This document shows, piece by piece, positions 24,360-32,994 of a stretch of 64,000 nucleotides of DNA (position 1 is the first letter of the stretch; each line of letters starts with the position of its first letter). Source of the stretch: Microcaldota archaeon. GTDB taxonomy: Archaea > Micrarchaeota > Micrarchaeia > Micrarchaeales > Micrarchaeaceae. Location of the stretch: NCBI GenBank assembly GCA_021787495.1, contig JAJYLX010000001.1:62001-126000 (forward strand). Direction: 5' to 3'. Made by a program: the position numbers and the translations under genes. Under the pieces are notes generated by a model. That model was not told where the DNA came from, searched no databases, and was given only the letters and a program-made list of their open reading frames with translations.

Positions 24360-25068
24360 AGTAGTTCACCACGTTCCAGACGTCCCTCTTAAGGAATTCC
24401 TCCGCGTGGGGGTGCCTGGTCACGACCGCCTGGCCAAAGTCTATGAAGTAGGGCTTGTCGCCGTGCACCAGGATGTTGTACTCGCTCAGGTCGCCGTGCA
24501 CCAGGCCGCGGCGGTGCAGCCTCTTGGTATAATCGATTATCGTCCGCAGCATGCTTTCGGCTTCCGTCCTATCCAGGCCGGCGTCCACGAGCCTCGGGGC
24601 CGGCCCATCGTCCGTGCCGATGTACTGCATCGCGAGTATGTTGCCGTTGTACATGTAGGGCTTCGGGGCAGCGATGCCAGCGAACTGCGCGATCTCGAGG
24701 TTGCCGAACTCCTTCTTGCACCAGGTCCCGATTATCTCCTGCTTGGTCCTGCCGATCTTCTTGAAGCGCGGGTCGCCTATTATGTAGTCCTCCATCGAGA
24801 AGAAGCTGGAGTTCTGGACCCTGAACATCTTCACTATGACGTAAGGCTCCCCCTTGACAATGTCGGCAGTTCCTGGGCTTGCAACGTAGATGTCAGATTC
24901 CTTGCCCTTCGCGAAGACCGTGCCTATGCCATCTATGACGCCCTTGTTGTAGAACTTGCTCAGGTATACTGCGACCCTCTTGTTGAGCCCCCCCTCAGCG
25001 AGCTCCCGCTCCTTCAGCAGCACCTTCTCCCTGCTGGGCTCCTTGCGCCTGCCCAGCCTCCTTGCCAT
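24271..25068 (-). CDS. rio1: RIO1-type serine kinase
   Basis: This 265-aa atypical protein kinase/ATPase involved in small-subunit maturation has KESDIYVA (glycine-poor flexible loop), VKMFR with the ATP-binding Lys, LAMQYIGTDDGPAPRL hinge, the catalytic loop VHGDLSEYNIL and the metal-binding FIDFGQAV. The last segment, HPHAEEFLKRDVWNVVNYF, is diagnostic of RIO1. The start is ATG 25068, with a minus-strand CCTTAAAAAGG about 25 nt upstream; the frame is open to 25086. Its 3' end overlaps the convergent thiI by 89 nt. Confidence 0.93.
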   Translation of the reverse strand: MARRLGRRKEPSREKVLLKERELAEGGLNKRVAVYLSKFYNKGVIDGIGTVFAKGKESDIYVASPGTADIVKGEPYVIVKMFRVQNSSFFSMEDYIIGDPRFKKIGRTKQEIIGTWCKKEFGNLEIAQFAGIAAPKPYMYNGNILAMQYIGTDDGPAPRLVDAGLDRTEAESMLRTIIDYTKRLHRRGLVHGDLSEYNILVHGDKPYFIDFGQAVVTRHPHAEEFLKRDVWNVVNYFRKAYGAAMTVDEAYAEVAAAGPRQQSRP

Positions 25069-25128
25069 GTTATTATTTCGCTGCATGCCCTTTTTAAGGG
25101 TGATTGAAGATATTTACTTGGGATAACA

Positions 25129-26022
25129 ATGAAGATAGGGTTCGTAGGGCTGGGAAGGATGGGGATGGGGATGGTGGAAAGGATGGAGAAGCACGGCATG
25201 GACGTCGTCGCGTACAACCGCACCGCTGCGAAGACAAGGATTGCGGCGACGAAGGGCGCGGCCGCGGCATACAGCCTCGAGGAGATGGTAAGGAAGCTGC
25301 CTTCAAGGAAGATAGTCTGGATCATGCTGCCGGCGGGCGACGCGACCGAGACTATGATCAGGAACGTGCTGGCCATGCTGAAGCCCGGCGACATAATAAT
25401 CGACGGCGCGAACGATTTCTACGAGAACGCAGAGAGGTACTCGAAGTTGTGCTCTAGGAAAGGCGTCAAGTTCTTCGATGCGGGCGTGTCGGGGGGCATA
25501 TGGGGGCTTCAGAACGGGTTCACCATAATGGTCGGCGGCCCGCAGCAGGACTTCAAGACCATAGAGCCGTTCTGCAGGGCGCTCGCGCCCAAGGGGGGAT
25601 ACGCGTACTTCGGCCCGGCAGGTAGCGGCCACTTCGTCAAGAGCGTCCACAATATCGTCGAGTACACTTACCTGCAGGGCCTTGCCGAGGGCGTCGAGCT
25701 GCTCAGCAGGTTCAAGCACCCAATAGACATAGCGAAGGCGACATCGACGTGGGAGCCGGCATCGGTCGTGAGGAGCTGGCTGCTCGAGCTCACCACCAGG
25801 GCGCTCAGGAGGAAGGACTTCAAGGACATAGGCACGGCTATAGGCAGCGTGACCATAGACGAGCTGCAGAGCACCAAGGACGCGGTGCACGCGTACGCCC
25901 CCGCGTTCGACGTTGCCGTTGCCATACGCAAGGACAGGAGCGGGAAGTTCAGCCTTGGCAAGAGGACCATAGCCGCGGTGCGCAACGAGTTCGGCGGCCA
26001 CGCGGTGGAGCTCAAGAAGTGA
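25129..26022 (+). CDS. gnd: 6-phosphogluconate dehydrogenase (decarboxylating, short type)
   Basis: This 297-aa enzyme has the NAD(P)-binding GFVGLGRMGMGMVERM, then VAYNRTAAKT, IVWIMLPAGDATE, IIDGANDFY, FFDAGVSGGIWGLQNGFTIM and the active-site GSGHFVKSVHNIVEY (Lys and His/Asn). The short form (about 300 aa) is the YqeC-like type common in archaea and some bacteria. It oxidises 6-phosphogluconate to ribulose-5-phosphate, or acts on a related acid. The start is ATG 25129. Promoter elements overlap with those of the divergent rio1. Confidence 0.9.
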   Translation: MKIGFVGLGRMGMGMVERMEKHGMDVVAYNRTAAKTRIAATKGAAAAYSLEEMVRKLPSRKIVWIMLPAGDATETMIRNVLAMLKPGDIIIDGANDFYENAERYSKLCSRKGVKFFDAGVSGGIWGLQNGFTIMVGGPQQDFKTIEPFCRALAPKGGYAYFGPAGSGHFVKSVHNIVEYTYLQGLAEGVELLSRFKHPIDIAKATSTWEPASVVRSWLLELTTRALRRKDFKDIGTAIGSVTIDELQSTKDAVHAYAPAFDVAVAIRKDRSGKFSLGKRTIAAVRNEFGGHAVELKK

Positions 26023-26110
26023 CCCGGGACGGCGCCCGGAGCGCCCTCCCTCGCCCGGCCCCAGATACGCTTTTAAAGGTTTGTTGCTCATTTATAGGTA
26101 GGTGAAGTGA

Positions 26111-26380
26111 ATGCCTAAAGAGAAAAGCGTGATAACGATAGATCCGAGCATGCAATACGAACGCATGCTGCACTACAAGGAGAAGCACTCCGGCTGGGTA
26201 ATCTTCAATGCCGTCTACTGGGGCATCTACATATTCGCGATGGGGATCCTGCTACTGTCCGGGACGGCGGCCACAGTCGTGACGTTCTTCGGATGGGCGC
26301 TGGTCGTAGGAGCGATATTCTTCATAGTGCACGGGTTCACGAATGCGCTGCACCTGAAGCTCATGAAGCACCACGGCTGA
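26111..26380 (+). CDS. Small protein with two transmembrane helices
   Basis: This 89-aa protein has a short soluble N-terminus with SMQYERMLHYKEKHSG, two hydrophobic helices (about residues 29-50 and 56-77) and a His/Lys tail. It resembles generic 2TM-domain membrane proteins; I do not recognise a function. The start is ATG 26111, preceded by GGTGAAGTGA; a TATA-like CTTTTAAAGG lies near 26072. It ends shortly before a T-rich terminator. Confidence 0.72.
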   Translation: MPKEKSVITIDPSMQYERMLHYKEKHSGWVIFNAVYWGIYIFAMGILLLSGTAATVVTFFGWALVVGAIFFIVHGFTNALHLKLMKHHG

Positions 26381-26391
26381 GAAGCCGCGGT

Positions 26392-26420
26392 CCTTTTCTT
26401 TTCCTTTTTCTTTTTTAATT
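26392..26420 (+). terminator. T-rich terminator after the 2TM gene
   Basis: A 29-nt run of almost pure T and C with a final T6AATT lies between the 2TM gene and secF. It matches the archaeal oligo-T termination signal for the upstream transcript, and its AT-rich end could also serve as promoter for secF. Confidence 0.55.
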
Positions 26421-26445
26421 CTCTCTCTAAGTTTGACTGGTCTAT

Positions 26446-27597
26446 ATGCAGATTCCGAACTTTTACGAAAACAGGCATTACAAGCTCTTCGTGCTCATAC
26501 CGGTAGCATTGCTGCTCATCAGCCTCTACTTCATACCGCAGATACAGCTCGACTCCTCGCTCAGGGGCGGGATAACGATAACCCTGCAGTCCAACAGCAC
26601 GATGGACCAGAGGCAGCTGGTCTCGCTCATAGATGCGAAGATACCGGACGCGGAATCGAGCGTCGCGCAGGCCCCTGGCGGCATATCCATAACGATAGCA
26701 GGAAATGCCAGCGTGGCCAGCGCCGAGGCCTCCCTGCTCAACGCGTATTCGTACTACGGCAACTACACGCAGGCAAGGTACGTAGCCGCCGGCGCGTCGC
26801 AGGCGCTGCAGTCGCAGCCCAACAATGCGACGCTGCAGGCGATGCTCGCGGGGGCCAATGCCAACGCATCCTCGTACCTTGCGCAGCTCAACTCAAGCAT
26901 AAAGGCCGAGGTCGCGGCAGCCTCGATGCTCGTCCCCAATGCCGCGTACAACGGCACCAGCCCAGAGTCGATGCTCAACGCCGGCAAGAGCGTACTCTCG
27001 CAGGCCAACAACGCGTACGAGGCTAAGGTCATAGCCGCGCTCCACTCAATCGTGCCGTTCTCCACCTACTCATACCAGACGGTCACCGCGACGCTCAGCA
27101 ATTACTTCCTGAGCCAGGTGTTCGACATCATCATAATGTCGTTCGTAGTGGTCGCGATAATAGTGCTGTTCGTCTTCCGCAACTTCATACCGTCGATGAC
27201 GGTCGTCTTCGGCGCCGCGAACGACCTGATAATAGCGCTCGGCGCGATGGGCATCTTCGGGATACCCCTTGGCGTCGCGTCGATAGGCGGCCTGCTGATG
27301 CTCATAGGCTATTCGATAGACACGGACATCCTCTCTGCCATGAAGATACTGAAGAGGCACGAGGGCACTCCGGAGGAAAGGGCGTACGGCACCTTCAAGA
27401 CCGGGATGACGATGACGACAACGGCATTGATAGTCTTCTCGATACTGTTCATAGTCTCGTACGTGAGCTTCATACCCACGTACTTCGAGATCTCGGGAGT
27501 GGTGCTCGCGGGTCTGGTCGGTGACATACTGGCGACGTGGTTCGGCAACGTCGTGCTGGTGCTATGGTACAAGAAGAGGAAGGAACACGCGAGGTGA
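26446..27597 (+). CDS. secF: Protein-export membrane protein SecF
   Basis: This 383-aa RND-superfamily accessory subunit of the Sec translocon has TM1 near residues 12-33, a large extracellular domain rich in Asn/Ala/Ser (about 35-210), then five TM helices including the conserved FVFRNFIPSMTVVFGAANDL and MLIGYSIDTDILSAMKILKR. SIDTDIL is the archaeal SecF signature. The extracellular domain (with NxS/T sites) is longer than in many SecF. The gene is followed after 4 nt by secD, the archaeal order F then D. Confidence 0.93.
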   Translation: MQIPNFYENRHYKLFVLIPVALLLISLYFIPQIQLDSSLRGGITITLQSNSTMDQRQLVSLIDAKIPDAESSVAQAPGGISITIAGNASVASAEASLLNAYSYYGNYTQARYVAAGASQALQSQPNNATLQAMLAGANANASSYLAQLNSSIKAEVAAASMLVPNAAYNGTSPESMLNAGKSVLSQANNAYEAKVIAALHSIVPFSTYSYQTVTATLSNYFLSQVFDIIIMSFVVVAIIVLFVFRNFIPSMTVVFGAANDLIIALGAMGIFGIPLGVASIGGLLMLIGYSIDTDILSAMKILKRHEGTPEERAYGTFKTGMTMTTTALIVFSILFIVSYVSFIPTYFEISGVVLAGLVGDILATWFGNVVLVLWYKKRKEHAR

Positions 27598-27601
27598 TCG
27601 C

Positions 27602-29176
27602 ATGGGCGCTCTGGACTACATGAAGGACTACAGGATCATAATACTCCTGTTGATAGTGGTGGCGCTCGTGGCGGTCGACGTCACGTACGGCATCCATTTC
27701 GGTATAGAGTTCAGCGGCGGCACGCAGATACCCCTCACGCTCGAGCACAGCGTGAACACGACCACCATGGCCACGCTGATATCGGACCTGCAGCAGAGGG
27801 TCTCGACGTTCGGCCTCAAGCAGGTCAGCGTTGAGGGCGTCGGCAGCTCGGTCATATACGTGACCGTGCCGACGGTCTCCAGCATTGACATAAACCAGAC
27901 GATAAACGTCATAGAGAGCCAGGGCAGGTTCCTAGGCGTCGTCGACGGCAAGGAGGCACTCAATGGCACCAACATACTGAAGGGCAGCGTAGGGTCGCTG
28001 CCGCCGCAGCAGCTCAACGGCACCGTGTCGTGGGCCGTGCAGTTCTACATAACGCAGTCCTCGACGACGAAGTTCGCGAAGGCGGTCTTCGGCGAGGCGA
28101 ACAAGCCGCTCTACATGTTCCTGGACAGGCCGGCCGGCGCGGTCATAATAATAAACCAGTCGATCATGGCCAACAAGACCCTCGGCCTGTCGGCGCAGCA
28201 GGTGCTCTCCGCGATGGAGAAGGCGCTCGCGCTGGGCAACCAGACCATCCCGGTGCTCACGTTCACGCAGTCCAATTCCAGCCTTACGAGCATAGTCGAC
28301 TTCTTCAGGGCCCACTCGCAGTACACCACGGCGTACGCGAGCTATGGCCTGCCGCCAGGCGTCGCCAATGCGCTGCAGCAGATGAACGTCACCGTGAAGC
28401 TCGAAAGCAGCCAGAACATGACCCCGCAGTACTTCACGCAGTCCATAAACAACACCGTCCTGAACAGCTGGGCGCTCGTCGGCCTGCTATCGTCGCCGGT
28501 GCTCAACGCCTCGATAACCAACGGCTCCGTGGGGGACAGCTATGAGATATCGGGCTTCACGCCCGCGAGCGTCGCGGCCTCGCAGCAGTACGCGTACGCG
28601 CAGAACCAGGAGAAGACAATAACCAGCATACTCAACGGAGGGGCGCTGCCCGTCTCCGTGATAGTGGGCAACCCAACTAGCATACCGGCGACGCTCGGCC
28701 AGCAGGCTCTCATCGTGAGCGGAATCGCTCTGCTGCTCGCCGTTGTAGCGCTCTCTATATATATAACCATCCGCTACAGGAAGCCGTTCCTCATACTCCC
28801 GATACTGCTCACCACCTTCCTGGAGGTCTTCATAATAGTCTCGATACTCGGTACCGTCGGGACAATCGACCTCGCCGGCGTTGCCGGGATCATAGCTGTC
28901 GTGGGCACCGGAGTCGACGCGCAGATAATTATAACGGACGAGATGCTCCTCAGGGGCACCGAACATGCGGCGACGAAGGGCGCCCTCAGCACGGCGTTCA
29001 CCATAGTTTGGATAGACGCCTTCCTCCTGGTCGGGGCGATGCTCCCGCTGTTCTTCTCCACATCGCTCGTTACGGTCATAGGTTTTTCAGAGGCGACGAT
29101 AATAGGCGCGCTGTTAGGCGTGTTGGTAACGCGTCCCGCCTACGGAGCCCTGATAGGCAGGCACTTCTCGCACTGA
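27602..29176 (+). CDS. secD: Protein-export membrane protein SecD
   Basis: This 524-aa partner of SecF has TM1 (about residues 10-28), the SecD motif FGIEFSGGTQIPL, a large extracellular P1-type domain (about 40-355) with the conserved QGRFLGVVDG region, and a C-terminal TM bundle with AGVAGIIAVVGTGVDAQIII, the archaeal SecD signature. ATG 27602 follows a GAGGTGATC sequence that is an almost perfect complement of the 16S 3' end (ATCACCTC), the clearest Shine-Dalgarno in the window. Confidence 0.94.
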   Translation: MGALDYMKDYRIIILLLIVVALVAVDVTYGIHFGIEFSGGTQIPLTLEHSVNTTTMATLISDLQQRVSTFGLKQVSVEGVGSSVIYVTVPTVSSIDINQTINVIESQGRFLGVVDGKEALNGTNILKGSVGSLPPQQLNGTVSWAVQFYITQSSTTKFAKAVFGEANKPLYMFLDRPAGAVIIINQSIMANKTLGLSAQQVLSAMEKALALGNQTIPVLTFTQSNSSLTSIVDFFRAHSQYTTAYASYGLPPGVANALQQMNVTVKLESSQNMTPQYFTQSINNTVLNSWALVGLLSSPVLNASITNGSVGDSYEISGFTPASVAASQQYAYAQNQEKTITSILNGGALPVSVIVGNPTSIPATLGQQALIVSGIALLLAVVALSIYITIRYRKPFLILPILLTTFLEVFIIVSILGTVGTIDLAGVAGIIAVVGTGVDAQIIITDEMLLRGTEHAATKGALSTAFTIVWIDAFLLVGAMLPLFFSTSLVTVIGFSEATIIGALLGVLVTRPAYGALIGRHFSH

Positions 29177-29200
29177 CAGCGCCTATAATGGATGTTTTGC

Positions 29201-29848
29201 ATGGCTATCGAAAGACACTGTCCGATGTGCGGGAGGTCTGACAAGGACGTGCGCTTCATAGGCGACATATGCGAGCCCTGCACCGCGAAGAAGTTCGGCG
29301 CGCTGCTCCCCGAATCGGTAACGATAAGGCAGTGCAAGTTCTGCGGTAGGATCTGGAGCTCTGGCGGCTTCGTGCCGGAGAAGAAAGATTCCCTCGCCGT
29401 CGCAATCAAGCAATCGCTCCGGCAGAAGGACTGCATGATCGATGTCCTGTCGTCCGACGCGGAATCCGCCAACCTGCGCCTAACTTATGCCATTCAGGGG
29501 AAGCACGTGTCGTTCGCAATGGCGGTGAAACTGAAGCGCGCATTCGAGATGTGCCCGCGCTGCTCGAGGATGAAGGCTGGGTACTACGAGGCAGTGGTCC
29601 AGTTCCGCGGGGACGGGCACGGCGTGGAGCGGATGGCCGCCGCGCTCGGCCGCTTCATGGTGCGGCGCGATGCCTTCGTGTCCAGGGAGGAGAAGCTGAA
29701 GACCGGTCTGGATGTCTACGTGAGCGACAAAAAGCTCGCGTCCGAATTCATGCTCGCGTGGAGGCTCAAGCCCAAGCGCTCTTACCAGCTGTACGGCATG
29801 AAGCACGGCCGCAAGCTCTACCGCAACATTTACTCTGTCGAAGTCTGA
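29201..29848 (+). CDS. nmd3: NMD3-like ribosome biogenesis protein
   Basis: This 215-aa protein has the NMD3 N-terminal zinc-binding region with CPMCGRS, CEPC, CKFCGRIW and the later CPRCSRMKAGYYEAVVQFRG. NMD3 binds the large ribosomal subunit; archaeal forms lack the eukaryotic export tail. Usual archaeal length is 230-380 aa, so this is a compact version. The start is ATG 29201 (MAIERHCPMC); the frame also has a Met three codons earlier. It follows secD by 24 nt. Confidence 0.85.
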   Translation: MAIERHCPMCGRSDKDVRFIGDICEPCTAKKFGALLPESVTIRQCKFCGRIWSSGGFVPEKKDSLAVAIKQSLRQKDCMIDVLSSDAESANLRLTYAIQGKHVSFAMAVKLKRAFEMCPRCSRMKAGYYEAVVQFRGDGHGVERMAAALGRFMVRRDAFVSREEKLKTGLDVYVSDKKLASEFMLAWRLKPKRSYQLYGMKHGRKLYRNIYSVEV

Positions 29849-29855
29849 AGGCCGT

Positions 29856-30368
29856 TCACTTCGGCAGCACGGGCCTTAGGTAGACGCACGGGAACCCCGG
29901 GTTTGACGGGCAGCTCAGCTGGTTGCTCACATTGACTATGTATGTCGCGGACGATTCTATCGCAGACAGGTTGCCGCTGACGTTGACCAGCGAGTACGCG
30001 GTCACATAGCTGTTTCCGGAGCCGGTGCTTATTACGAACGTTATCTGCCTGCCAGGGGTGTTGTTCAGCGTCCCGACGTATATGCTCTGGACGTTCTGCG
30101 GGACGGATATGCTTGTATACTGCTGCGCGGGATAGCCCTGCGAGGCGACGAACGCGGCGACTGCCGCAAGCTTATTGGCGGTTCCCTGCGCCTGCATCGC
30201 ATACAGCGAGGCTCCGGAAGACGACATCTGCACGAACGCGAGCGTAACTATCGGCAGCAGAATTATTATCCCGAATGAGAGTATTATGAGCAGTTCCAGG
30301 CTCGACTGCAACGGTCTCCCACCTGCAGCTTTGCACCGGTTGCCGCGGCTTATGGTCGGCACGATCAC
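29856..30368 (-). CDS. Class III signal peptide (pilin-like) protein, second of a tandem pair
   Basis: This protein of about 170 aa has a basic leader (SRGNRCKAAGGRPL) then QSSLELLIILSFGIIILLPI, a pilin-type cleavage site and hydrophobic helix. The exported part is Ser/Ala/Val-rich and ends CPSNPGFPCVYLRPVLPK. It is about 40-50% alike with the upstream gene product by eye, so the two arose by tandem duplication. GTG 30368 lies 4 nt after the upstream stop (TGA at 30373-30375), suggesting translational coupling; a TTG at 30383 or GTG at 30362 are alternatives. Role: minor pilin or adhesin-like filament component is the inference. Confidence 0.75.
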   Translation of the reverse strand: MIVPTISRGNRCKAAGGRPLQSSLELLIILSFGIIILLPIVTLAFVQMSSSGASLYAMQAQGTANKLAAVAAFVASQGYPAQQYTSISVPQNVQSIYVGTLNNTPGRQITFVISTGSGNSYVTAYSLVNVSGNLSAIESSATYIVNVSNQLSCPSNPGFPCVYLRPVLPK

Positions 30369-30372
30369 ACCG

Positions 30373-30855
30373 TCAAGACGCAAACCTTACGAAGGCGCAT
30401 GGCGCCCCTATGCCACGGGTGGCGGGGCAGATCTTGGTCGCGCTCACGTTGATGAGATATGTGGCTGGGCCCTGGATGCCCGGCAGGTACCCGCTTATAT
30501 TGATCGGCGTGTAGGCAGTTATGTAGCTTTTCCCGTTGTTCGTATCCACCACGAATATGACCTCGTTGCCTATACCGTTGTAGCTCAGGTTGCCGACGTA
30601 CACCGCCTGGACGCCCTGCGGCACCTCCAGCAGCAGGGTCTGCCTCGCCGGATAGCCCTGCGAGGCGACCTGCGTGGCTATGGCCGCGAGCTTTTCTGCG
30701 GAGGTCGCCGCCTCGCTGGTAGCCAGAGTGGTATTGCTGTTCGACACCTGCACGAACGCGAGCGTAACTATCGGCAGCAGTATCATGAGCCCGAATGACA
30801 GGGTGATGATGAGCTCCAGGCTCGACTGTCCAAGTGCCGCCGCGCACGTTTTCAT
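30373..30855 (-). CDS. Class III signal peptide (pilin-like) protein, first of a tandem pair
   Basis: This 160-aa protein has leader MKTCAAALG followed by QSSLELIITLSFGLMILLPI, a pilin-type signal. The mature part contains GYPARQTLLLEVPQGVQAVY, GNEVIFVVDTNNGKSYITAY, and ends with a Cys pair (CPATRGIGAPC) as in its paralogue at 29856. ATG 30855 is used; the frame is open to 30870. It overlaps the end of the CBS-domain gene by 4 nt and is probably co-transcribed with it. Confidence 0.77.
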   Translation of the reverse strand: MKTCAAALGQSSLELIITLSFGLMILLPIVTLAFVQVSNSNTTLATSEAATSAEKLAAIATQVASQGYPARQTLLLEVPQGVQAVYVGNLSYNGIGNEVIFVVDTNNGKSYITAYTPINISGYLPGIQGPATYLINVSATKICPATRGIGAPCAFVRFAS

Positions 30856-32009
30856 TCTATGACCCTCCACCTGTCCCTCGCCTTCCTCGAGCCCAGCACC
30901 TTCTCCTTCTCCTTGATCATGTCGCGCTTCAGCAGCGCAATCGCCTCCCTGAACGTCCTCTCGAGCAGGAAATCAGTTATGTGCGCGGATATCGTGCTGC
31001 CGTTGCTTATCGCGGCCCTGGCATTGATGTCATACCTGTTGCCCTTGATGCGCTTGACATGGAGCGTAACATGGTCTATCTTGAGCTCCTTGCCTTCGAG
31101 CTTCGAGACCAGGTCCCTGAGCCCCCCTCTTATGCCCTGTTCATATTCCATCATGTCGTCGTCGAGTCCCGAGACGAAGATCCTGCTCTCCTCTATCCTC
31201 CTTCGCGCAGCGGCTGCCTCGAGTATATCACCCATCGTCAGCATGCCTATTGGCTGTTCGCGCCCGTCAGTAACGATGAGGGAGGAGATTTCGTTCTCTA
31301 TCATGCTCCTCGCGGCGTATGCGAGGTCCCTGTCCTGGCTGAGCGTCCTCGGGTTGGTCTCGATTATGCCAGATATCTCGGCATCGGCAGGAGACCTCCT
31401 GCTCGACTTCATCTCGGGCAGTGCCTCGTTCTCAACCGAGTAATTCTTTATCAGCGTGAAGTAGGTCAGCAGCCCAGCGAACTTCCCGTCCCTGAGGACC
31501 AGGAGCCTGCTTATCCTGTTGTTCTCCATCACGGCCTTCGCCTGTGCCAATGCGATGCCGTCATTCACCGCCACCACCGGCGAGCTCATTGCCTCACTGA
31601 CCTTTATGTCATTCAGCATCCTCAGCGAGAGCATGACCTTGATCAGCGTGCTCCTGTCGAGCACCCCGATTATCTGCCCGTTCTCGACAACTGGCAGTGC
31701 CTTGACCTTCGCCTTCGAGAAACCCAGTATCACGTCGTCTATCCGCGTGCTCCTCTCCAGCCTTGGCGCTTTGCTGACGTACTTCTCTACCGTCTGATTT
31801 TTGCCGAACGTGAGCGGCCCCCTGGCCCTGTACATGCTCCTCGAATCGACCATCCCGTAATACTGCCCGTTCCTGTTCACTATCAGGGCGGAATGCTTGT
31901 CAAGCAGCGGCAGCACGCTTGATATCTGCGCCTTCACGTCGATCGTCTCGGTCTCCGCAACAAGCCCCCTTGGGACGCCCTCCTCTTCCTCGAATTTTAT
32001 ATCGTACAT
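30852..32009 (-). CDS. Four CBS domains fused to a ribosome-hibernation (RaiA/HPF)-like domain
   Basis: This 385-aa protein carries four CBS motifs, about residues 15-65, 75-130, 138-190 and 215-270; CBS pairs bind adenine nucleotides. Residues about 275-385 read as alpha-beta-beta-beta-alpha with KIDHVTLHVKRIKGNRYDIN and LLERTFREAIALLKRDMIKE, the pattern of the RaiA/HPF/YfiA fold that sits in the 30S decoding site of dormant ribosomes. I infer a nucleotide-sensing hibernation factor. ATG 32009 has a minus-strand TATA element (TATTTATA near 32027) about 25 nt upstream. It is followed by the pilin-like pair with a 4-nt overlap. Confidence 0.78.
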   Translation of the reverse strand: MYDIKFEEEEGVPRGLVAETETIDVKAQISSVLPLLDKHSALIVNRNGQYYGMVDSRSMYRARGPLTFGKNQTVEKYVSKAPRLERSTRIDDVILGFSKAKVKALPVVENGQIIGVLDRSTLIKVMLSLRMLNDIKVSEAMSSPVVAVNDGIALAQAKAVMENNRISRLLVLRDGKFAGLLTYFTLIKNYSVENEALPEMKSSRRSPADAEISGIIETNPRTLSQDRDLAYAARSMIENEISSLIVTDGREQPIGMLTMGDILEAAAARRRIEESRIFVSGLDDDMMEYEQGIRGGLRDLVSKLEGKELKIDHVTLHVKRIKGNRYDINARAAISNGSTISAHITDFLLERTFREAIALLKRDMIKEKEKVLGSRKARDRWRVIE

Positions 32010-32047
32010 GGAACTCCAACCTTACACCTATAAATATAAAGGGAAAG

Positions 32048-32055
32048 TATAAATA
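32048..32055 (+). promoter_or_regulatory. TATA box of tRNA-Cys
   Basis: GTATAAATAG at 32047-32056 lies about 30 nt upstream of the tRNA-Cys 5' end, the usual archaeal promoter distance. Confidence 0.55.
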
Positions 32056-32084
32056 GCGTGCAAGCAGTCGAGGGAACAGACTGT

Positions 32085-32155
32085 GCCAGGATGGCAGATC
32101 AGCTATGCGGCCGCCTGCAGAGCGGCAAAGGAGGGTGCGACTCCCTCTCCTGGCT
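32085..32155 (+). tRNA. tRNA-Cys (anticodon GCA)
   Basis: This 71-nt cloverleaf has acceptor GCCAGGA/TCCTGGC, anticodon stem GCCGC/GCGGC with loop CTGCAGA (anticodon GCA), and T arm GAGGG-TGCGACT-CCCTC. The discriminator base is U73, the identity base for cysteine. The D stem is weak (3 bp). CCA is not encoded. It is convergent with the TauE-like gene, whose stop is 26 nt away. Confidence 0.93.
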
Positions 32156-32180
32156 ATATTTTGTGGAAAGGGCTCAAAAT

Positions 32181-32984
32181 TCAGAGGGCACTAAACAGCA
32201 GGACCGCTGCGAGCGCGACAAGGATCACGGAGATTGCAACCTTCAGCTTTGGCAGGCTTGTCTTATGCGACATCTGCGATCCAACTCTGGCCCCGATGAA
32301 CACCGCGACCGCGAGAGGTAGCGCTATCCATATATTCAGCGGGTCTCCGCCAGCAATATGGCCTGCAAGTCCCATCAGGGAGGAGACGCCCGCGTAGACT
32401 GTGGTTATGCCTATCGTTATCCGCATCGGAACTCTGAAAAGCAGTATGAGCACGGGCAACAAGAACAACCCCCCTCCTATGCCGAGCGTACCGGCGACGA
32501 AGCCGAGCCCCAGCACCGCAGGTATCAATATTCCGAGTGATACCGAGTAATGGTGCTCACCGTATGACCTATCCCAAACAAATAGCTTGGGAATGCGCGG
32601 GTGTATTCTCCCCTCCTTGCTATGGTCATACTTATAGATCAAGAATGCGGAGATGCACAGGAATGCGGCGAAGGTAATTGTGACAGCTTGGGCACTAATA
32701 AGGTGCGCCGCGTACCCCCCGAAGAATGCCCCAATGGCCACAGGGGGCACCAGGAAAGGGAGCAGGCGCCAGTCTATGGTCTTCTTTCCGTGGAAGACGA
32801 TTGCCGCCGAAAGGGTCGAAACGGCAATCATGAACAGGCTTATCGTAGAGGCCTCGTGTATGCCGACTCCAGCGATTTCAAGCACGGGGACGTAAGCCGT
32901 GCCACCGCCCATTCCAATCATTGCGAAAGGCGCCGCCAGCGCCATTAGCACCACAGACAGCAGGAGAAGTATGATCGTCTCCAT
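32181..32984 (-). CDS. TauE/SafE family anion (sulfite/organosulfonate) exporter
   Basis: This 267-aa membrane protein has about 8 TM helices, with the twin family motifs GMGGGTAYVPVL near residue 24 and GTLGIGGGLFLLPVLI near 165. The family exports sulfite, sulfoacetate and related anions or takes up sulfur compounds. It is the last gene of a minus-strand run ArsR, FmdE-like, TauE/SafE, which supports a sulfur- or metal-related role. Confidence 0.9.
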   Translation of the reverse strand: METIILLLLSVVLMALAAPFAMIGMGGGTAYVPVLEIAGVGIHEASTISLFMIAVSTLSAAIVFHGKKTIDWRLLPFLVPPVAIGAFFGGYAAHLISAQAVTITFAAFLCISAFLIYKYDHSKEGRIHPRIPKLFVWDRSYGEHHYSVSLGILIPAVLGLGFVAGTLGIGGGLFLLPVLILLFRVPMRITIGITTVYAGVSSLMGLAGHIAGGDPLNIWIALPLAVAVFIGARVGSQMSHKTSLPKLKVAISVILVALAAVLLFSAL

Positions 32985-32994
32985 TCGAGCTGCC

